Below the pieces are notes generated by a model. That model was not told the DNA's origin, searched no databases, and saw nothing but the letters and a program-made list of their open reading frames with translations. A stretch of DNA of 64,000 nucleotides from Nesterenkonia salmonea (GTDB taxonomy: Bacteria > Actinomycetota > Actinomycetes > Actinomycetales > Micrococcaceae): the NCBI RefSeq assembly GCF_005771525.1, contig NZ_VAVZ01000007.1, positions 1-64,000 on the forward strand, written 5' to 3'. Of this stretch, positions 23,799 to 34,287 are shown piece after piece; position 1 is the first letter of the stretch, and the number at the start of each line of letters is the position of its first letter. The translations under genes were made by a program, and so were the position numbers.

Positions 23799-25931
23799 AT
23801 GAGTCTTGCCCCCAAGATCTCCCGGACCGTTGCTCCCTTCTCCGTCGAAAGTCCCTACCAGCCCTCAGGCGACCAGCCACAAGCCATTGAGGAACTCGCT
23901 GAGCGGGTTGAAGGTGGTGAAAAGGACGTTGTCCTGATGGGTGCTACAGGGACCGGCAAGTCCGCGACTGCCGCCTGGCTGATCGAGAGGCTGCAGCGCC
24001 CCACTCTCATCATGGTGCAGAACAAGACCCTTGCTGCACAATTGGCCAATGAGTTCCGGGAGCTGCTGCCGAACAACGCCGTGGAGTATTTCGTCTCGTA
24101 CTACGACTACTACCAGCCTGAGGCGTACGTTCCGCAGACGGACACGTTCATCGAGAAGGACAGCTCGGTCAACGAAGAAGTTGAGCGCCTCCGGCACTCA
24201 GCGACCAATGCGCTCCTGACCAGGCGGGACACGGTCGTGGTTGCCACAGTCTCCTGCATATACGGCCTCGGAACGCCTGAAGAGTACATCGCGCAGATGG
24301 TGTCCCTGCGGCGGGGCGAGACCATCGATCGGGACGAGCTGCTCCGCCGCTTCGTCGCTATGCAGTACGTGCGCAATGACACCGACTTCCACCGCGGAAC
24401 TTTCCGGGTTCGCGGCGACACGGTGGAGATCATCCCCATGTATGAGGAGCTCGCGGTCCGCATCGAACTCTTCGGAGATGAGATTGAGTCCATCCAGACG
24501 CTGCACCCTCTGACCGGGACACTGGTCCGCGATGAGGAAGAGATGTACATCTTCCCCGCCAGCCACTACGTGGCAGGCGAGGACCGAATGGCCAGAGCCA
24601 TTGCCGCTATCGAGGACGAGCTGCGCGAACGTTTGCAGGAGCTGGAGTCCCAGAACAAGCTGTTGGAGGCTCAACGGCTTCGCATGCGCACCACCTACGA
24701 CCTCGAGATGATGCAGCAGATGGGCTTCTGCAACGGCATCGAGAACTACTCCCGGCATATTGACGGACGTGAGACCGGGTCCGCACCGCACTGCCTCCTG
24801 GACTACTTCCCTGATGACTTCATGCTGATCGTCGACGAATCCCATGTGACGATCCCGCAGATCGGCGGCATGTACGAAGGGGACATGTCACGCAAGAGAA
24901 CGCTGGTGGAACATGGTTTCCGCCTGCCCTCCGCCATGGATAACCGGCCCTTGAAATGGGACGAATTCCTGGACCGTATTGGCCAGACGGTGTACCTCTC
25001 AGCCACACCCGGCAAGTACGAGATGGGTCAATCCGATGGTGTTGTTGAGCAGATCATTCGCCCCACCGGACTCGTCGACCCCAAGATCGAGGTCAAACCG
25101 ACGCAGGGTCAGATCGACGACCTGCTTGGAGAGATCCGGTCGCGCACTCAGCGCAGTGAGCGGACTCTCGTCACCACCTTGACGAAGCGCATGGCAGAGG
25201 ACCTCACCGAGTATCTACTTGAGCACGGAGTGAAGGTTGAATACCTGCACTCTGATGTGGACACGCTCAAGCGCATCGAGATCCTTCGAGAGCTGCGAAA
25301 AGGCACTTTCGATGTAGTGGTCGGGATCAACCTGCTCCGCGAAGGCCTGGACCTGCCTGAGGTCTCCCTCGTGGCTATCCTGGACGCTGACAAGGAAGGG
25401 TTCCTTCGATCCACCACGAGCCTCATCCAAACCATCGGGCGTGCCGCTCGTAATTTGCACGGCGAGGTCCACATGTACGCCGACCGGATCACTGACTCCA
25501 TGCGCCGGGCCATTGATGAGACGGAACGTCGACGCGACCGCCAGATCGCGCACAACCTCGAGCACGGGATTGATCCAACGCCGCTGGTCAAGAAGATTGC
25601 GGACATCACCGATCAGCTCGCCAGAGAAGATGACGACACCGCCGATCTGCTCCAAGGTATGGGAGGACTGGCCACCGGTTTCCAATACGGAAAAGGTCAC
25701 CGCGGTTTCACCGGTTTCCACAAGGACGACGACGCCGAGGGCGAGCAGAGCGGAAAGACTGCAGGTTTTGCCGCGCAGACACCAGCCAAAGACACCGCTG
25801 ACCTCATCGCTCAGCTCACGGAGCAGATGCACCGAGCTGCGGAGAACCTCAACTTCGAGCTCGCTGCACGGCTTCGTGACGAGTTGGGTGATCTCAAGCG
25901 CGAACTGCGAGCCATCCAAGCTGCCGAATAG
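23799..25931 (+). CDS. uvrB: UvrABC excinuclease subunit B
   Basis: A 710-residue damage-verification helicase of nucleotide excision repair, loaded by UvrA and then bound by UvrC. Motifs: [14 protein letters not shown], Walker [15 protein letters not shown] (near residue 50), [20 protein letters not shown] (the beta-hairpin that grips DNA), the DESH box [13 protein letters not shown], and the helicase motifs [20 protein letters not shown] and [11 protein letters not shown]-terminal UVR domain ([20 protein letters not shown]) binds UvrC. The gene is probably LexA-regulated. It converges on the S33 peptidase gene with a 9-base gap. Confidence 0.97.
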   Translation: MSLAPKISRTVAPFSVESPYQPSGDQPQAIEELAERVEGGEKDVVLMGATGTGKSATAAWLIERLQRPTLIMVQNKTLAAQLANEFRELLPNNAVEYFVSYYDYYQPEAYVPQTDTFIEKDSSVNEEVERLRHSATNALLTRRDTVVVATVSCIYGLGTPEEYIAQMVSLRRGETIDRDELLRRFVAMQYVRNDTDFHRGTFRVRGDTVEIIPMYEELAVRIELFGDEIESIQTLHPLTGTLVRDEEEMYIFPASHYVAGEDRMARAIAAIEDELRERLQELESQNKLLEAQRLRMRTTYDLEMMQQMGFCNGIENYSRHIDGRETGSAPHCLLDYFPDDFMLIVDESHVTIPQIGGMYEGDMSRKRTLVEHGFRLPSAMDNRPLKWDEFLDRIGQTVYLSATPGKYEMGQSDGVVEQIIRPTGLVDPKIEVKPTQGQIDDLLGEIRSRTQRSERTLVTTLTKRMAEDLTEYLLEHGVKVEYLHSDVDTLKRIEILRELRKGTFDVVVGINLLREGLDLPEVSLVAILDADKEGFLRSTTSLIQTIGRAARNLHGEVHMYADRITDSMRRAIDETERRRDRQIAHNLEHGIDPTPLVKKIADITDQLAREDDDTADLLQGMGGLATGFQYGKGHRGFTGFHKDDDAEGEQSGKTAGFAAQTPAKDTADLIAQLTEQMHRAAENLNFELAARLRDELGDLKRELRAIQAAE

Positions 25932-25940
25932 CGACGGCCT

Positions 25941-27224
25941 CTACTCAGTGCGGCGAAGCAGTTCGCGAAGGATTGCCGTGCCGTCGTCATGGATGCCGTC
26001 GTGGTGAAAGTCCTGTGTCTCATAGACGGACAGATTCGCCACCTGGCCAGCCGTCTCAAGAGACAACGTGCGGTCGACGAACACATCATCGGTGTACACG
26101 CAGGCAGCCGTCGGGACCTCATTGCGCGCAAGCTGGTCCAGATCGTATAGCGGGCCCCAGTCCTCCGCCGCTGCGAGAGCATCGGCGGTTCCGGCTAGCG
26201 GCGCCAACACGGGATCCAGCTGAACGTGACTGCGGAAGATCATCTCGCCGGTCAACAGGGGAGAGACCGCCTGCTCCGTAAACTCCGGGAACTCAGCCAG
26301 CACCCGCTCAGCGGACCAGTTGGTGGGAGCTTCACCGGGGAGCCCGTAGATGGATTCATGCATCACCGCATACATTGGGTTACCGGCGAAGCTGATGCGC
26401 TGTCCGACTTCAGCCAGGAACGTGTCGGAAAGGGTCTCACCTGCGAAAGCCTCCTCCAGAAGATAGTGGAGAGAATCGGCTTTCGTATTCGCCCCCAGTA
26501 CTATGCCGAGCATTTGCAGCCGAGGAGTCGTCAGCGGGGACCCATCCAGCAGATGGACTTCATGGTTGCGCAGATGGTCGAAGACCGCGTCGAGCTGCTG
26601 ACGGTCCTCCGGAAAGCGCTCAAAGTACTCGGCGTTGCGGGCTGCCATGCGGCGATACGTCTGGCGGTACACCCGGTCAGGGTGACCAGTCAGTGGCGCC
26701 AATCCTCCAGTGATGAGGACCCTGTCGAGGTGGTCGGGAGAGAATGAGAGGTAGGTCAGGGCGCAGAACCCGCCGAAACTCTGACCGAATACCGTCCAGG
26801 AACGGATACCGAGTTGATCTCTCAACGCCTCGGCGTCGCGCACTATCGAATCAGCCCTGAACTGCTTCAGGTACTCCGCCTGCTCTCCAGGTGCTCCGCG
26901 GTCGTGCAGACTGTGGCGGTCCAAGCGGTTGGACCGTCCCGTTCCCCGCTGGTCCAGCATGACGATCCGGAAGTCTTGGACGAGTTCGGCCATCCACCCG
27001 CCCAGCTTCGCGGGTCGGGTCCCTTTGCCTCCGGGTCCGCCCTGCAGGAACAGCAGATAAGGCAGCGCATCGACGTGAAGTCGGCCTTTGGAGAGGGCCC
27101 CAGAACCGACGAACTCGCGAGCAAAAACCTGAATCTGTTCACCATCAGGAACCGACCAGTCCAGTGGCACCGTGATCCAGTGCTCAGTAATCCGTGTGCT
27201 GTCCATCAGTTGCCGGGTGGTCAT
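25941..27224 (-). CDS. Alpha/beta-hydrolase, proline iminopeptidase-like (S33)
   Basis: A 427-residue alpha/beta-hydrolase. It shows LPYLLFLQGGPGGKGT (oxyanion region), VMLDQRGTGRSN, the nucleophile elbow VFGQSFGGF with the catalytic Ser near residue 150, and a C-terminal HDGIHDDG that supplies the His. This is the layout of the S33 prolyl aminopeptidase / tricorn-factor group. The start overlaps the helicase stop by four bases (ATGA), so translation is coupled; an ATG six codons later is also possible. No signal peptide is visible, so the enzyme is cytoplasmic. The substrate is not predictable beyond peptides with a small or Pro N-terminus. Confidence 0.83.
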   Translation of the reverse strand: MTTRQLMDSTRITEHWITVPLDWSVPDGEQIQVFAREFVGSGALSKGRLHVDALPYLLFLQGGPGGKGTRPAKLGGWMAELVQDFRIVMLDQRGTGRSNRLDRHSLHDRGAPGEQAEYLKQFRADSIVRDAEALRDQLGIRSWTVFGQSFGGFCALTYLSFSPDHLDRVLITGGLAPLTGHPDRVYRQTYRRMAARNAEYFERFPEDRQQLDAVFDHLRNHEVHLLDGSPLTTPRLQMLGIVLGANTKADSLHYLLEEAFAGETLSDTFLAEVGQRISFAGNPMYAVMHESIYGLPGEAPTNWSAERVLAEFPEFTEQAVSPLLTGEMIFRSHVQLDPVLAPLAGTADALAAAEDWGPLYDLDQLARNEVPTAACVYTDDVFVDRTLSLETAGQVANLSVYETQDFHHDGIHDDGTAILRELLRRTE

Positions 27225-29857
27225 GCGTTCCTCAGCTCACCGACGTGATGGACCGTGAGAACAGCTGCTTCGGCCTCGTCGGAGGCGGCCAGGTCAATCC
27301 AGGCGTGGATGCCCCAGTCGTGATTGCTCTTGTTGTCATCGAGCACCTGGACCGCGTGCCAGAAGCCGGGTTTATCAGCTGGATTCTTGTCCAGTAGGAA
27401 GTACTCGGCACTGCGTGCCTTGGCGTCGACGTACACGTCCTCGTAGTCGTCAAAGAACCCATCCAGCGCATCCGCCCAGCGATCCGGGTCCGCCCAGTCG
27501 GAATTCGGCGAACGCTCCCGCTGCAAACCTGCGAGAGCCTCTTCCTTCTCCTGGGAAAACAGCTCCGCGCGACGGAACATCGCGTTGCGGACCACCACAG
27601 CGAAGGCCCGCTCATTACTGGTGAAACCAGTCACGGGGACTGAGGCGGCGTCGTCGTCACGGTGCTTCTCCCACGCTGCGAGCTTCTCAGGATCATCGCC
27701 GGCAGCCAGCCGCTCCCACTCTTCCAAGAGTGACGAGTCTGTCTGCCTAATAACCTCACCGAGCCACTCCAGCAGGTCCTCAAGGTCCTCGTTGACCTTC
27801 GCTGTGGGGACAGTCTGACTCAATGTCCGGTAAGCGTCCGTGAGGTAGCGCAGCAGCACGCCTTCACTGCGGGCCAGTCCGTAGAAATTCACCGCGTCGA
27901 TGAAGGTGAAAGCGCGCTCAATCATGTCTCGCACCACAGACTTGGGCTGCAACTCATGGTCGGCGACCCACGGGACAGCGGCTCGGTACACTTCGAACTG
28001 CTGCTCCAGGATCTCCGCCAACGGCTGCGGGTGAGTCATGTCATCCAAGATTCGCATCCGCTCGGTGAAGTCCACGCCCTCGGCTTTGAGCTCTGCCAGC
28101 CGCTCCGACTTGAGTTTCTTCACCTGAGCACCGGTCACCTGGTAAGGCGTCTCCAGGATGGACTCGATGACACTGATGACCTCCAGTGCATACGTTTCAG
28201 ACTCCGGATCCAACAGGTCCAACGCCGCCACCGCGAATGGAGCCAGCGGCTGATTCAACGCAAAGTCGTCCTGCAGGTCGATCGTCAGATCAACTGTGCG
28301 ACCGTCCTCATCGGGCTCATCAAACTTCTCCAAAACTCCGGCAGCCAAGAGCTCACGAAGGATCTCTAAGGCGCGGCGTTGCAGCTGTGCCTGCCGCACC
28401 GGAGTCTCATCGGAGCTCGTGATGAGCCGGCGCATGGCCATCACCGGGTCCTCGGGCCGGTTCAGAAGATGAAGCACCATCGCATAGGTGACTCTCATGC
28501 GGGAAACCATAGGCTCCGGTTCCGCGACGATCAGCTTCTCAAAAGTCTTCTCGCTCCACGAAACGAAACCTTCAGGAGGCTTCTTCTTGGGCTTTGTCTT
28601 CAGAGCTTGTGTGAGTTTGGCGTCATCCCCACTATGTTTGGCAGCCAGTTTGCGCGCGGCGGCCTCATTCTCAATGACATGTTCTGGGGCCTGGACTACG
28701 ACTGTGCCCTCTGTATCGAATCCGGCGCGTCCCGCGCGGCCAGCGATTTGGTGGAACTCGCGGGCGTTGAGCTGCCTGACTCGTGAACCGTCATACTTCG
28801 AAAGGCCTGTGAGCAGCACCGTGCGGATGGGAACGTTGATGCCGACGCCCAAAGTGTCGGTTCCGGAGATGACCTTCAGTAGCCCCTCCTGCGCCAACTG
28901 CTCGACAAGTCTCCTGTACTTCGGCAGCATTCCGGCGTGATGGACTCCCACTCCGGACTTCAACAGGCGGGACAGCGTCTGACCGTAACCTTTGGCAAAG
29001 CGGAAAGTCTTGAGCCGTTCCCCGAGACGCTCGCGCTCTGGCTTCGACAGCAGGTTGAGACTCATCAAGCCCGCAGCCTGCTCGGCGGCTTCACGCTGGG
29101 AGAAATGCACCACATACACCGGGGCGAGCTGCATGCCAGCAAGTTCTTCCAGCTTGTCCACCAAAGCCGTCGTTGAGTATTCGAAACTCAAGGGGACAGG
29201 GCGCTCAGCGGATGAAACGACCACGACGTCACGTCCGGTCCGCTCTGCGATGCGTTTCTCGAACCGGGTGGTCTCACCCAGGGTGGCGGACATGAGAAGA
29301 AACTGAGCCTGCGGCAGCTCGATCAGTGGAACCTGCCAGGCCCAGCCCCGGTGCGGGTCCGCGTAGAAGTGGAACTCGTCCATCACCACAGGGCCCAAAC
29401 GAGCCTCGGCGCCATCGCGAAGAGCTTCATTGGCCAGGATCTCGGCCGTGCAGCAGATGATGGGTGCGCCAGCGTTGACGGCGGAGTCTCCGGTCACCAT
29501 GCCGACGTTCTCCGCGCCGAAGACTCCGACGAGGGAGAAGAACTTCTCGCTCACCAACGCTTTGATGGGTGCGGTGTACATAGTGCGTTCACCACGAGCG
29601 AGGCCGAAAAAATGGGCAGCCAATGCCACAAGCGACTTACCCGACCCAGTAGGAGTCGCCATAATCACGTGCTGAGAGTCCGCCAATTCCAGGATGGCGT
29701 CTTCCTGGGCCGAGTACAGCGTGAGCCCTTGGGCTTCTGCCCACTCATGAAACGTTTCGAAGAGCTGGTCCGGCGTGGGGGTGCTCCAAGATCCGGGAAC
29801 CCGCAGGGTCGCTGAAGATGTGGGCTGGGGCGGCGTCACCAGCCGCGCTCCCGCCAC
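27221..29857 (-). CDS. Ski2-like DEAD/DEAH-box helicase, DUF3516 family
   Basis: An 878-residue superfamily 2 helicase. N-terminal motifs: the Q-region LYSAQEDAILEL, Walker A ATPTGSGKSLVALAA near residue 70, VVMDEFHFYADP (the DExH box, as DEFH) and LLMSATLG. The second lobe shows GVHHAGMLPKYRRLVEQLAQ, SGTDTLGVGINVPIRTVL and HQIAGRAGRAGFD, typical of Ski2-like RNA/DNA helicases. The long C-terminal half matches the layout of the actinobacterial DUF3516 extension. It overlaps the MBL gene by 22 bases and the S33 gene by four, so the three form one minus-strand unit. The GTG start lacks a ribosome-binding site and is set by the overlap. The nucleic-acid substrate is unknown. Confidence 0.88.
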   Translation of the reverse strand: MAGARLVTPPQPTSSATLRVPGSWSTPTPDQLFETFHEWAEAQGLTLYSAQEDAILELADSQHVIMATPTGSGKSLVALAAHFFGLARGERTMYTAPIKALVSEKFFSLVGVFGAENVGMVTGDSAVNAGAPIICCTAEILANEALRDGAEARLGPVVMDEFHFYADPHRGWAWQVPLIELPQAQFLLMSATLGETTRFEKRIAERTGRDVVVVSSAERPVPLSFEYSTTALVDKLEELAGMQLAPVYVVHFSQREAAEQAAGLMSLNLLSKPERERLGERLKTFRFAKGYGQTLSRLLKSGVGVHHAGMLPKYRRLVEQLAQEGLLKVISGTDTLGVGINVPIRTVLLTGLSKYDGSRVRQLNAREFHQIAGRAGRAGFDTEGTVVVQAPEHVIENEAAARKLAAKHSGDDAKLTQALKTKPKKKPPEGFVSWSEKTFEKLIVAEPEPMVSRMRVTYAMVLHLLNRPEDPVMAMRRLITSSDETPVRQAQLQRRALEILRELLAAGVLEKFDEPDEDGRTVDLTIDLQDDFALNQPLAPFAVAALDLLDPESETYALEVISVIESILETPYQVTGAQVKKLKSERLAELKAEGVDFTERMRILDDMTHPQPLAEILEQQFEVYRAAVPWVADHELQPKSVVRDMIERAFTFIDAVNFYGLARSEGVLLRYLTDAYRTLSQTVPTAKVNEDLEDLLEWLGEVIRQTDSSLLEEWERLAAGDDPEKLAAWEKHRDDDAASVPVTGFTSNERAFAVVVRNAMFRRAELFSQEKEEALAGLQRERSPNSDWADPDRWADALDGFFDDYEDVYVDAKARSAEYFLLDKNPADKPGFWHAVQVLDDNKSNHDWGIHAWIDLAASDEAEAAVLTVHHVGELRNA

Positions 29858-30504
29858 TGCGCTAGATGTGGTCGCTCAGCCCCCAAGGTCGTTGGGTCTC
29901 CGTGACCTGGGTGGACGATGGTGTCGTCGTCGTACTCCGCGAAGATTCTGGACTCCACGTCGTCGATCAGTTGTTCAAAATCCGCAGTGCTGGATGTCTT
30001 GCCGACGCCCCCGGGGAACAAGGAGTCTCCGGTGAAGATGTGCGTGGGGCCGTCCTCCACAGGGTAGACGAACGCCACAGAACCCGGGGTGTGTCCCCGC
30101 AGGTGGAGGACGTCAAGACCTATGCCGTCGTACCGAATCGTGGTGCCGTGCTCAAGCTTGCGATGAATGGTGACACCCTTCTCCGATTCGATGTCGGCGG
30201 CGTCGTGCGCTCCAGCGGCCAGTTCGACCCCGTCAGTTTTGGCGAAATCAGCGAGAGCGCGGATGTGGTCCCAGTGTCCATGGGTGGTGAGGACCGCGCG
30301 CAGCCCAGGAGAGCACGGCGTGTCACCTGTCGCCTCAGCAATCATCGAGCGAATCTCCGCCGGATCGTCTGCGGCATCAATCAGAACCTGGATCCCTGAT
30401 TTCTTGGCAGTGAGCAGATACACGTTGTTACTCATCTCACTGACGGCAATGCGCCGAAGAGTCACTGCGGGCAAGTCATAGATCAAGGAGTTGTCCGGAG
30501 CCAT
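29836..30504 (-). CDS. Metallo-beta-lactamase-fold hydrolase (glyoxalase II-like)
   Basis: A 222-residue MBL-fold enzyme. The zinc-binding THGHWDH motif lies near residue 73, [13 protein letters not shown] near 135 gives the next His, [14 protein letters not shown] near 158 gives the bridging Asp, and [12 protein letters not shown] near 198 gives the last His. This is the set expected for glyoxalase II / persulfide dioxygenase-like hydrolases. The start is the ATG at 30502-30504, with TAGACT seven bases upstream. An open frame extends further upstream but runs through the uvrA promoter. It is first in the unit with the helicase and the S33 peptidase and is divergent from uvrA. Confidence 0.87.
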   Translation of the reverse strand: MAPDNSLIYDLPAVTLRRIAVSEMSNNVYLLTAKKSGIQVLIDAADDPAEIRSMIAEATGDTPCSPGLRAVLTTHGHWDHIRALADFAKTDGVELAAGAHDAADIESEKGVTIHRKLEHGTTIRYDGIGLDVLHLRGHTPGSVAFVYPVEDGPTHIFTGDSLFPGGVGKTSSTADFEQLIDDVESRIFAEYDDDTIVHPGHGDPTTLGAERPHLAQWRERGW

Positions 30505-30511
30505 GCGCTCC

Positions 30512-30517
30512 AGTCTA
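30512..30517 (-). promoter_or_regulatory. -10 element for the MBL-helicase-peptidase unit
   Basis: On the minus strand TAGACT, seven bases, then ATG at 30504. The uvrA SOS box lies about 50 bases upstream of it, too far to overlap this promoter core. Confidence 0.45.
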
Positions 30518-30566
30518 TGCGTACGGCCGAATCCGTCCAGGTTGCGCTCACGGCTAACTTCACGCC

Positions 30567-30582
30567 TAGAACACTTGTTCGA
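30567..30582 (+). promoter_or_regulatory. LexA (SOS) box in the uvrA promoter
   Basis: TAGAACACTTGTTCGA matches TCGAACNNNNGTTCGA except for one base (A for C at position 2). It contains TTGTTC (30575-30580), which is a good -35 hexamer with a 17-base spacer to the -10 at 30598. LexA bound here would block RNA polymerase directly. Confidence 0.85.
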
Positions 30583-30597
30583 ATGCGGGGGCGGGCT

Positions 30598-30603
30598 TAC
30601 ACT
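30598..30603 (+). promoter_or_regulatory. -10 element of leaderless uvrA promoter
   Basis: TACACT, seven bases, then the GTG at 30611. It pairs with -35 TTGTTC at 30575-30580 (17-base spacer). Confidence 0.6.
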
Positions 30604-30610
30604 TGTGCGC

Positions 30611-33520
30611 GTGCCGGAAACCAGAGCTGAAGCCACCCAAATTGTTGTCCAAGGGGCACGCGAGCACAACCTGAAGAATATCGGAGTTGAGCTGCCCCGG
30701 AACTCGTTCATCGTATTCACGGGACTTTCCGGATCGGGGAAATCATCCCTGGCGTTCGACACCATTTTTGCTGAAGGGCAACGACGTTATGTGGAGTCGC
30801 TCTCTGCGTACGCCCGCCAGTTCCTGGGACGTGTGGACAAGCCGGATATTGACTTCATCGAAGGTCTCTCGCCTGCGGTCTCCATCGACCAGAAGTCAAC
30901 GTCGCGGAACCCCCGTTCCACAGTCGGTACTGTGACCGAAATTCATGACTACCTGCGTCTGCTCTGGGCGCGGATCGGCGTTCCACACTGCCCAGAATGC
31001 GGCGAGAAGATTGACCGGCAGACCCCCCAGCAGATCGTGGACCAGATTCTCAGTCTGCCTGAGAGCACACGATTCCAAGTTCTTGCGCCCGTCGTTCGCG
31101 AACGCAAGGGTGAGTTCAAGGACCTGTTCCGTGAGCTGGCAGGGGCAGGGTTCTCCCGCGCTGTCGTTGACGGGGAGCTCGTCCAGCTCAATGATCCGCC
31201 GACACTTGAAAAGCAGTACAAGCACACAGTTGATGTGGTCATCGACCGCCTGGTCATTCGTGAAGGCATGCGGCAGCGCCTTACGGATTCCATAGAGACC
31301 GCGTTGAAGCAAGCTGATGGGCGAGTGGTGATCGATATGGTCGATCTCGATGACGCAGGTGAGCCCGCAGACCCATCGCGCGTCCCAGAGGGACTCACCG
31401 GCCCCAAGTACCGATCATTCAGCGAGAATCTGGCCTGTCCGAATGAGCATCCTCTGCCCATCGACGAAATTGAGCCGCGCACGTTCAGCTTCAATTCACC
31501 GTTTGGCGCCTGTGACGTCTGCTCAGGCATCGGCTCTCGGCTGGAGGTGGACCCAGATCTAGTTGTCCCCGACGATTCGCTCTCAATCCAAGACGGCGCG
31601 ATCGCACCCTGGTCTATGGGTGCGGAGACGAAGAAGTACTGGGTGCGGATCATTGAAGGGTTGACCGAGGAACTCGATTTCTCCATCAGCACCCCATGGC
31701 GAGACCTCTCCTCCAAAGTGCAGAAGGCACTGCTGCGCGGGCGCAACTTCAAAGTGAAGGTGTCCTATCGCAACCGCTGGGGACGCGAACGTCGCTACAC
31801 CAGTGGATTTGAAGGCGTACTGGCTTATATTGAGCGCAAACACGAGGAAGTCGAATCAGACAACGCGCGGGATAGGTACGAACAGTACATGCGGCAGATC
31901 CCCTGTCCCGCATGTGCCGGCCAGCGGCTCAACCCTGCAGTTCTGTCAGTCCTCGTAGCTGACAGATCTATCGCAGAGGTGGCGCGCCTGCCGCTCGACG
32001 AGTGCGCCGCGTTCTTCGGCAGCCTTGAGCTCTCAACCCGTGACGCCAAGATTGCGGACCAAGTGCTGAAGGAAATTGACGCTCGCCTGCAGTTCCTTCT
32101 CGATGTAGGGCTCAGCTATCTCAACCTGGAGCGGGCCGCCGGAACCCTCTCTGGAGGCGAGGCCCAGCGCATCAGGCTCGCGACCCAAATCGGTTCGGGC
32201 CTGGTCGGGGTTCTCTATGTGCTGGATGAGCCTTCCATCGGCCTCCATCAACGGGACAACACCCGCCTCATCCAGACACTCACCCGGTTGCGAGACCTCG
32301 GCAACACTCTCATCGTGGTCGAACACGACGAAGACACCATCGGTGAAGCTGACTGGATCGTGGACATTGGCCCAGGTGCGGGGGAGCGGGGCGGAAGCAT
32401 CGTTCACTCCGGCTCGGTAGAGGGACTGCGGGCCAATGAGGACTCCATCACCGGTGACTACCTCGCCGGTCGACGCAGTATCGCGGTGCCTGCCGAACGG
32501 AGAACAATCGATCAGCAGCGCAAGCTGCGTATTGTCGAAGCAGAGGAGAACAACCTCAGCAACGTCACGGTGGACATCCCGTTGGGCGTTCTCCTGGCCG
32601 TGACGGGTGTCTCGGGTTCGGGGAAGTCGACACTGATCAATGAGATCCTGTCAAAATCGCTGGCCAACCGGCTCAACAAGGCGCGTCAGGTGCCAGGTCG
32701 GCACCGGCGGATCGACGGCATTGCTGACCATCTGGACAAGATCATCCAGGTGGACCAGAGTCCCATCGGTCGCACCCCGCGATCCAACCCAGCGACCTAC
32801 ACCGGCGTCTTCGATCACATCAGGAAGCTGTTCGCGTCGACTCCGGAAGCTAAGACTCGCGGCTACCAGCCAGGAAGGTTCAGCTTCAATATTAAGGGCG
32901 GTCGCTGCGAGGCCTGCTCAGGTGACGGCACACTGAAAATCGAAATGAACTTCCTCCCAGATGTTTACGTACCCTGCGAGGTGTGCCTGGGTGCGCGCTA
33001 CAACCGCGAGACTCTGGACATTCTCTACAAGGGCAAGTCCATCGCAGATGTGCTCGACATGCCCATCGAGGAGGCAGCGGACTTCTTCTCCGCCTTCGCG
33101 CCTATCGCCCGGCACCTCAATACGCTGGTCGAGGTGGGCCTGGGGTATGTAAGACTCGGCCAATCGGCTACGACACTCTCCGGCGGTGAGGCGCAGAGGG
33201 TCAAATTGGCTTCGGAGCTGCAGAAGCGTTCCAATGGCAGATCCATCTACGTATTGGACGAGCCCACGACCGGCTTGCACTTCGAGGACATTCGGAAACT
33301 CCTGGGTGTCCTTCAAGGTTTGGTGGACAAGGGAAACACAGTGCTGACTATCGAGCACAACCTCGATGTGGTGAAGTCAGCGGACTGGGTCATCGATCTC
33401 GGCCCCGAGGGAGGATCCGGCGGCGGAAGAGTCATCGCCGAAGGCATGCCTGAGGATATCGCCAAGAATCATGAGGCCAGTGGCTCCCACACCGGAAAGT
33501 TCCTGGCGCCGCTGCTCTGA
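30611..33520 (+). CDS. uvrA: UvrABC excinuclease subunit A
   Basis: A 969-residue ABC-type ATPase that finds bulky DNA lesions and loads UvrB. It has two ABC modules: Walker [15 protein letters not shown] near residue 40 with signature [15 protein letters not shown], and [13 protein letters not shown] near residue 670 with [16 protein letters not shown]. Zinc modules are seen as CPECGEK, CDVCSG, CPACAGQ and the pair CEACSGDG / CEVCLGAR. The GTG at 30611 is preferred over a GTG two codons earlier and over an upstream ATG, because the -10 and SOS box are placed correctly for a leaderless start there. Length fits the family (about 950). Confidence 0.97.
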   Translation: MPETRAEATQIVVQGAREHNLKNIGVELPRNSFIVFTGLSGSGKSSLAFDTIFAEGQRRYVESLSAYARQFLGRVDKPDIDFIEGLSPAVSIDQKSTSRNPRSTVGTVTEIHDYLRLLWARIGVPHCPECGEKIDRQTPQQIVDQILSLPESTRFQVLAPVVRERKGEFKDLFRELAGAGFSRAVVDGELVQLNDPPTLEKQYKHTVDVVIDRLVIREGMRQRLTDSIETALKQADGRVVIDMVDLDDAGEPADPSRVPEGLTGPKYRSFSENLACPNEHPLPIDEIEPRTFSFNSPFGACDVCSGIGSRLEVDPDLVVPDDSLSIQDGAIAPWSMGAETKKYWVRIIEGLTEELDFSISTPWRDLSSKVQKALLRGRNFKVKVSYRNRWGRERRYTSGFEGVLAYIERKHEEVESDNARDRYEQYMRQIPCPACAGQRLNPAVLSVLVADRSIAEVARLPLDECAAFFGSLELSTRDAKIADQVLKEIDARLQFLLDVGLSYLNLERAAGTLSGGEAQRIRLATQIGSGLVGVLYVLDEPSIGLHQRDNTRLIQTLTRLRDLGNTLIVVEHDEDTIGEADWIVDIGPGAGERGGSIVHSGSVEGLRANEDSITGDYLAGRRSIAVPAERRTIDQQRKLRIVEAEENNLSNVTVDIPLGVLLAVTGVSGSGKSTLINEILSKSLANRLNKARQVPGRHRRIDGIADHLDKIIQVDQSPIGRTPRSNPATYTGVFDHIRKLFASTPEAKTRGYQPGRFSFNIKGGRCEACSGDGTLKIEMNFLPDVYVPCEVCLGARYNRETLDILYKGKSIADVLDMPIEEAADFFSAFAPIARHLNTLVEVGLGYVRLGQSATTLSGGEAQRVKLASELQKRSNGRSIYVLDEPTTGLHFEDIRKLLGVLQGLVDKGNTVLTIEHNLDVVKSADWVIDLGPEGGSGGGRVIAEGMPEDIAKNHEASGSHTGKFLAPLL

Positions 33521-33561
33521 ACGGGCCCCTGCGGGCTGCACAGTTGCTAAGCTCTCTTGCG

Positions 33562-34287
33562 ATGAACACCGTACCGGAACCACCAGCCACGGCCGCCGTC
33601 GTTGAAGGCCGCACAGCAGCACAGGAGCGCATCCGCCGAGTCGGTGGAGGCGCCCTTCGTCTACTCTGTCGCCCAACAGTCGAAGGGCTCGAAAACGTCC
33701 CTGACACTGGCGGCTTCATTGTGGCCTCCAACCATCTGAGCTTCCTGGACTCAGTGCTCATCCAGGGCATCTTTCCCCGTGCGGTGAGCTTCTTTGCCAA
33801 GGCCGAGTACTTCACTCAGACTGGGCTGCGGGGCCGAGGCATGCGTTTCTTCTTCGAATCCTTCGGCTCCGTCCCGGTGGATCGTGACAGACAGTCCGGC
33901 GCGGTTGAGGCTCTCTATGGGCTCACCTCGATCATCGAGGCCGGTCATGGAGTCGGCATCTACCCTGAAGGTACCCGCAGCCGTGACGGGCGACTCTACC
34001 GCGGGAAGAACGGTGTCGGATGGTTAGCTCTTGCTACCGGCGCACCGGTCGTTCCAGTTGGCCTCCGGGGTACTGAAAGGCTTCAGCCGCCAGATAAGAA
34101 CATGATGCGCCCGGCACGGTTTGAGATGCGAGTCGGTGCTCCGCTTTACTTCGAGAAGTTGGGGGAGAAGCACTCCATGAAACCGCGGAAGGAAGCCACC
34201 AACGCCGTGATGGACGCCATTGCGGAGCTCTCTGGTCAAGAACGCGTCCAGGAGTACAACACCAGACCTGCCGGAGCCGATGGCTGA
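33562..34287 (+). CDS. 1-acyl-sn-glycerol-3-phosphate acyltransferase (PlsC-like)
   Basis: A 241-residue acyltransferase of the PlsC family, which esterifies lysophosphatidic acid at the membrane in phospholipid synthesis. Motif I NHLSFLDSV (HX4D) lies near residue 61, FVPVDR-like motif II reads FGSVPVDRDR, and motif III is YPEGTRSRDGRLYRG. No clear full membrane helix is seen. The start is the ATG at 33562, with TAAGCT eight bases upstream and no ribosome-binding site. It sits between uvrA and uvrC, and uvrC starts inside its last codons, so the two are translationally coupled. Confidence 0.88.
   Translation: MNTVPEPPATAAVVEGRTAAQERIRRVGGGALRLLCRPTVEGLENVPDTGGFIVASNHLSFLDSVLIQGIFPRAVSFFAKAEYFTQTGLRGRGMRFFFESFGSVPVDRDRQSGAVEALYGLTSIIEAGHGVGIYPEGTRSRDGRLYRGKNGVGWLALATGAPVVPVGLRGTERLQPPDKNMMRPARFEMRVGAPLYFEKLGEKHSMKPRKEATNAVMDAIAELSGQERVQEYNTRPAGADG

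Noticed and set aside
30504-30765. N-terminal extension of the MBL hydrolase by 87 codons
   Set aside because: It would run through the uvrA promoter and SOS box. The extension has no MBL features, and the ATG at 30504 has a good -10 placement.
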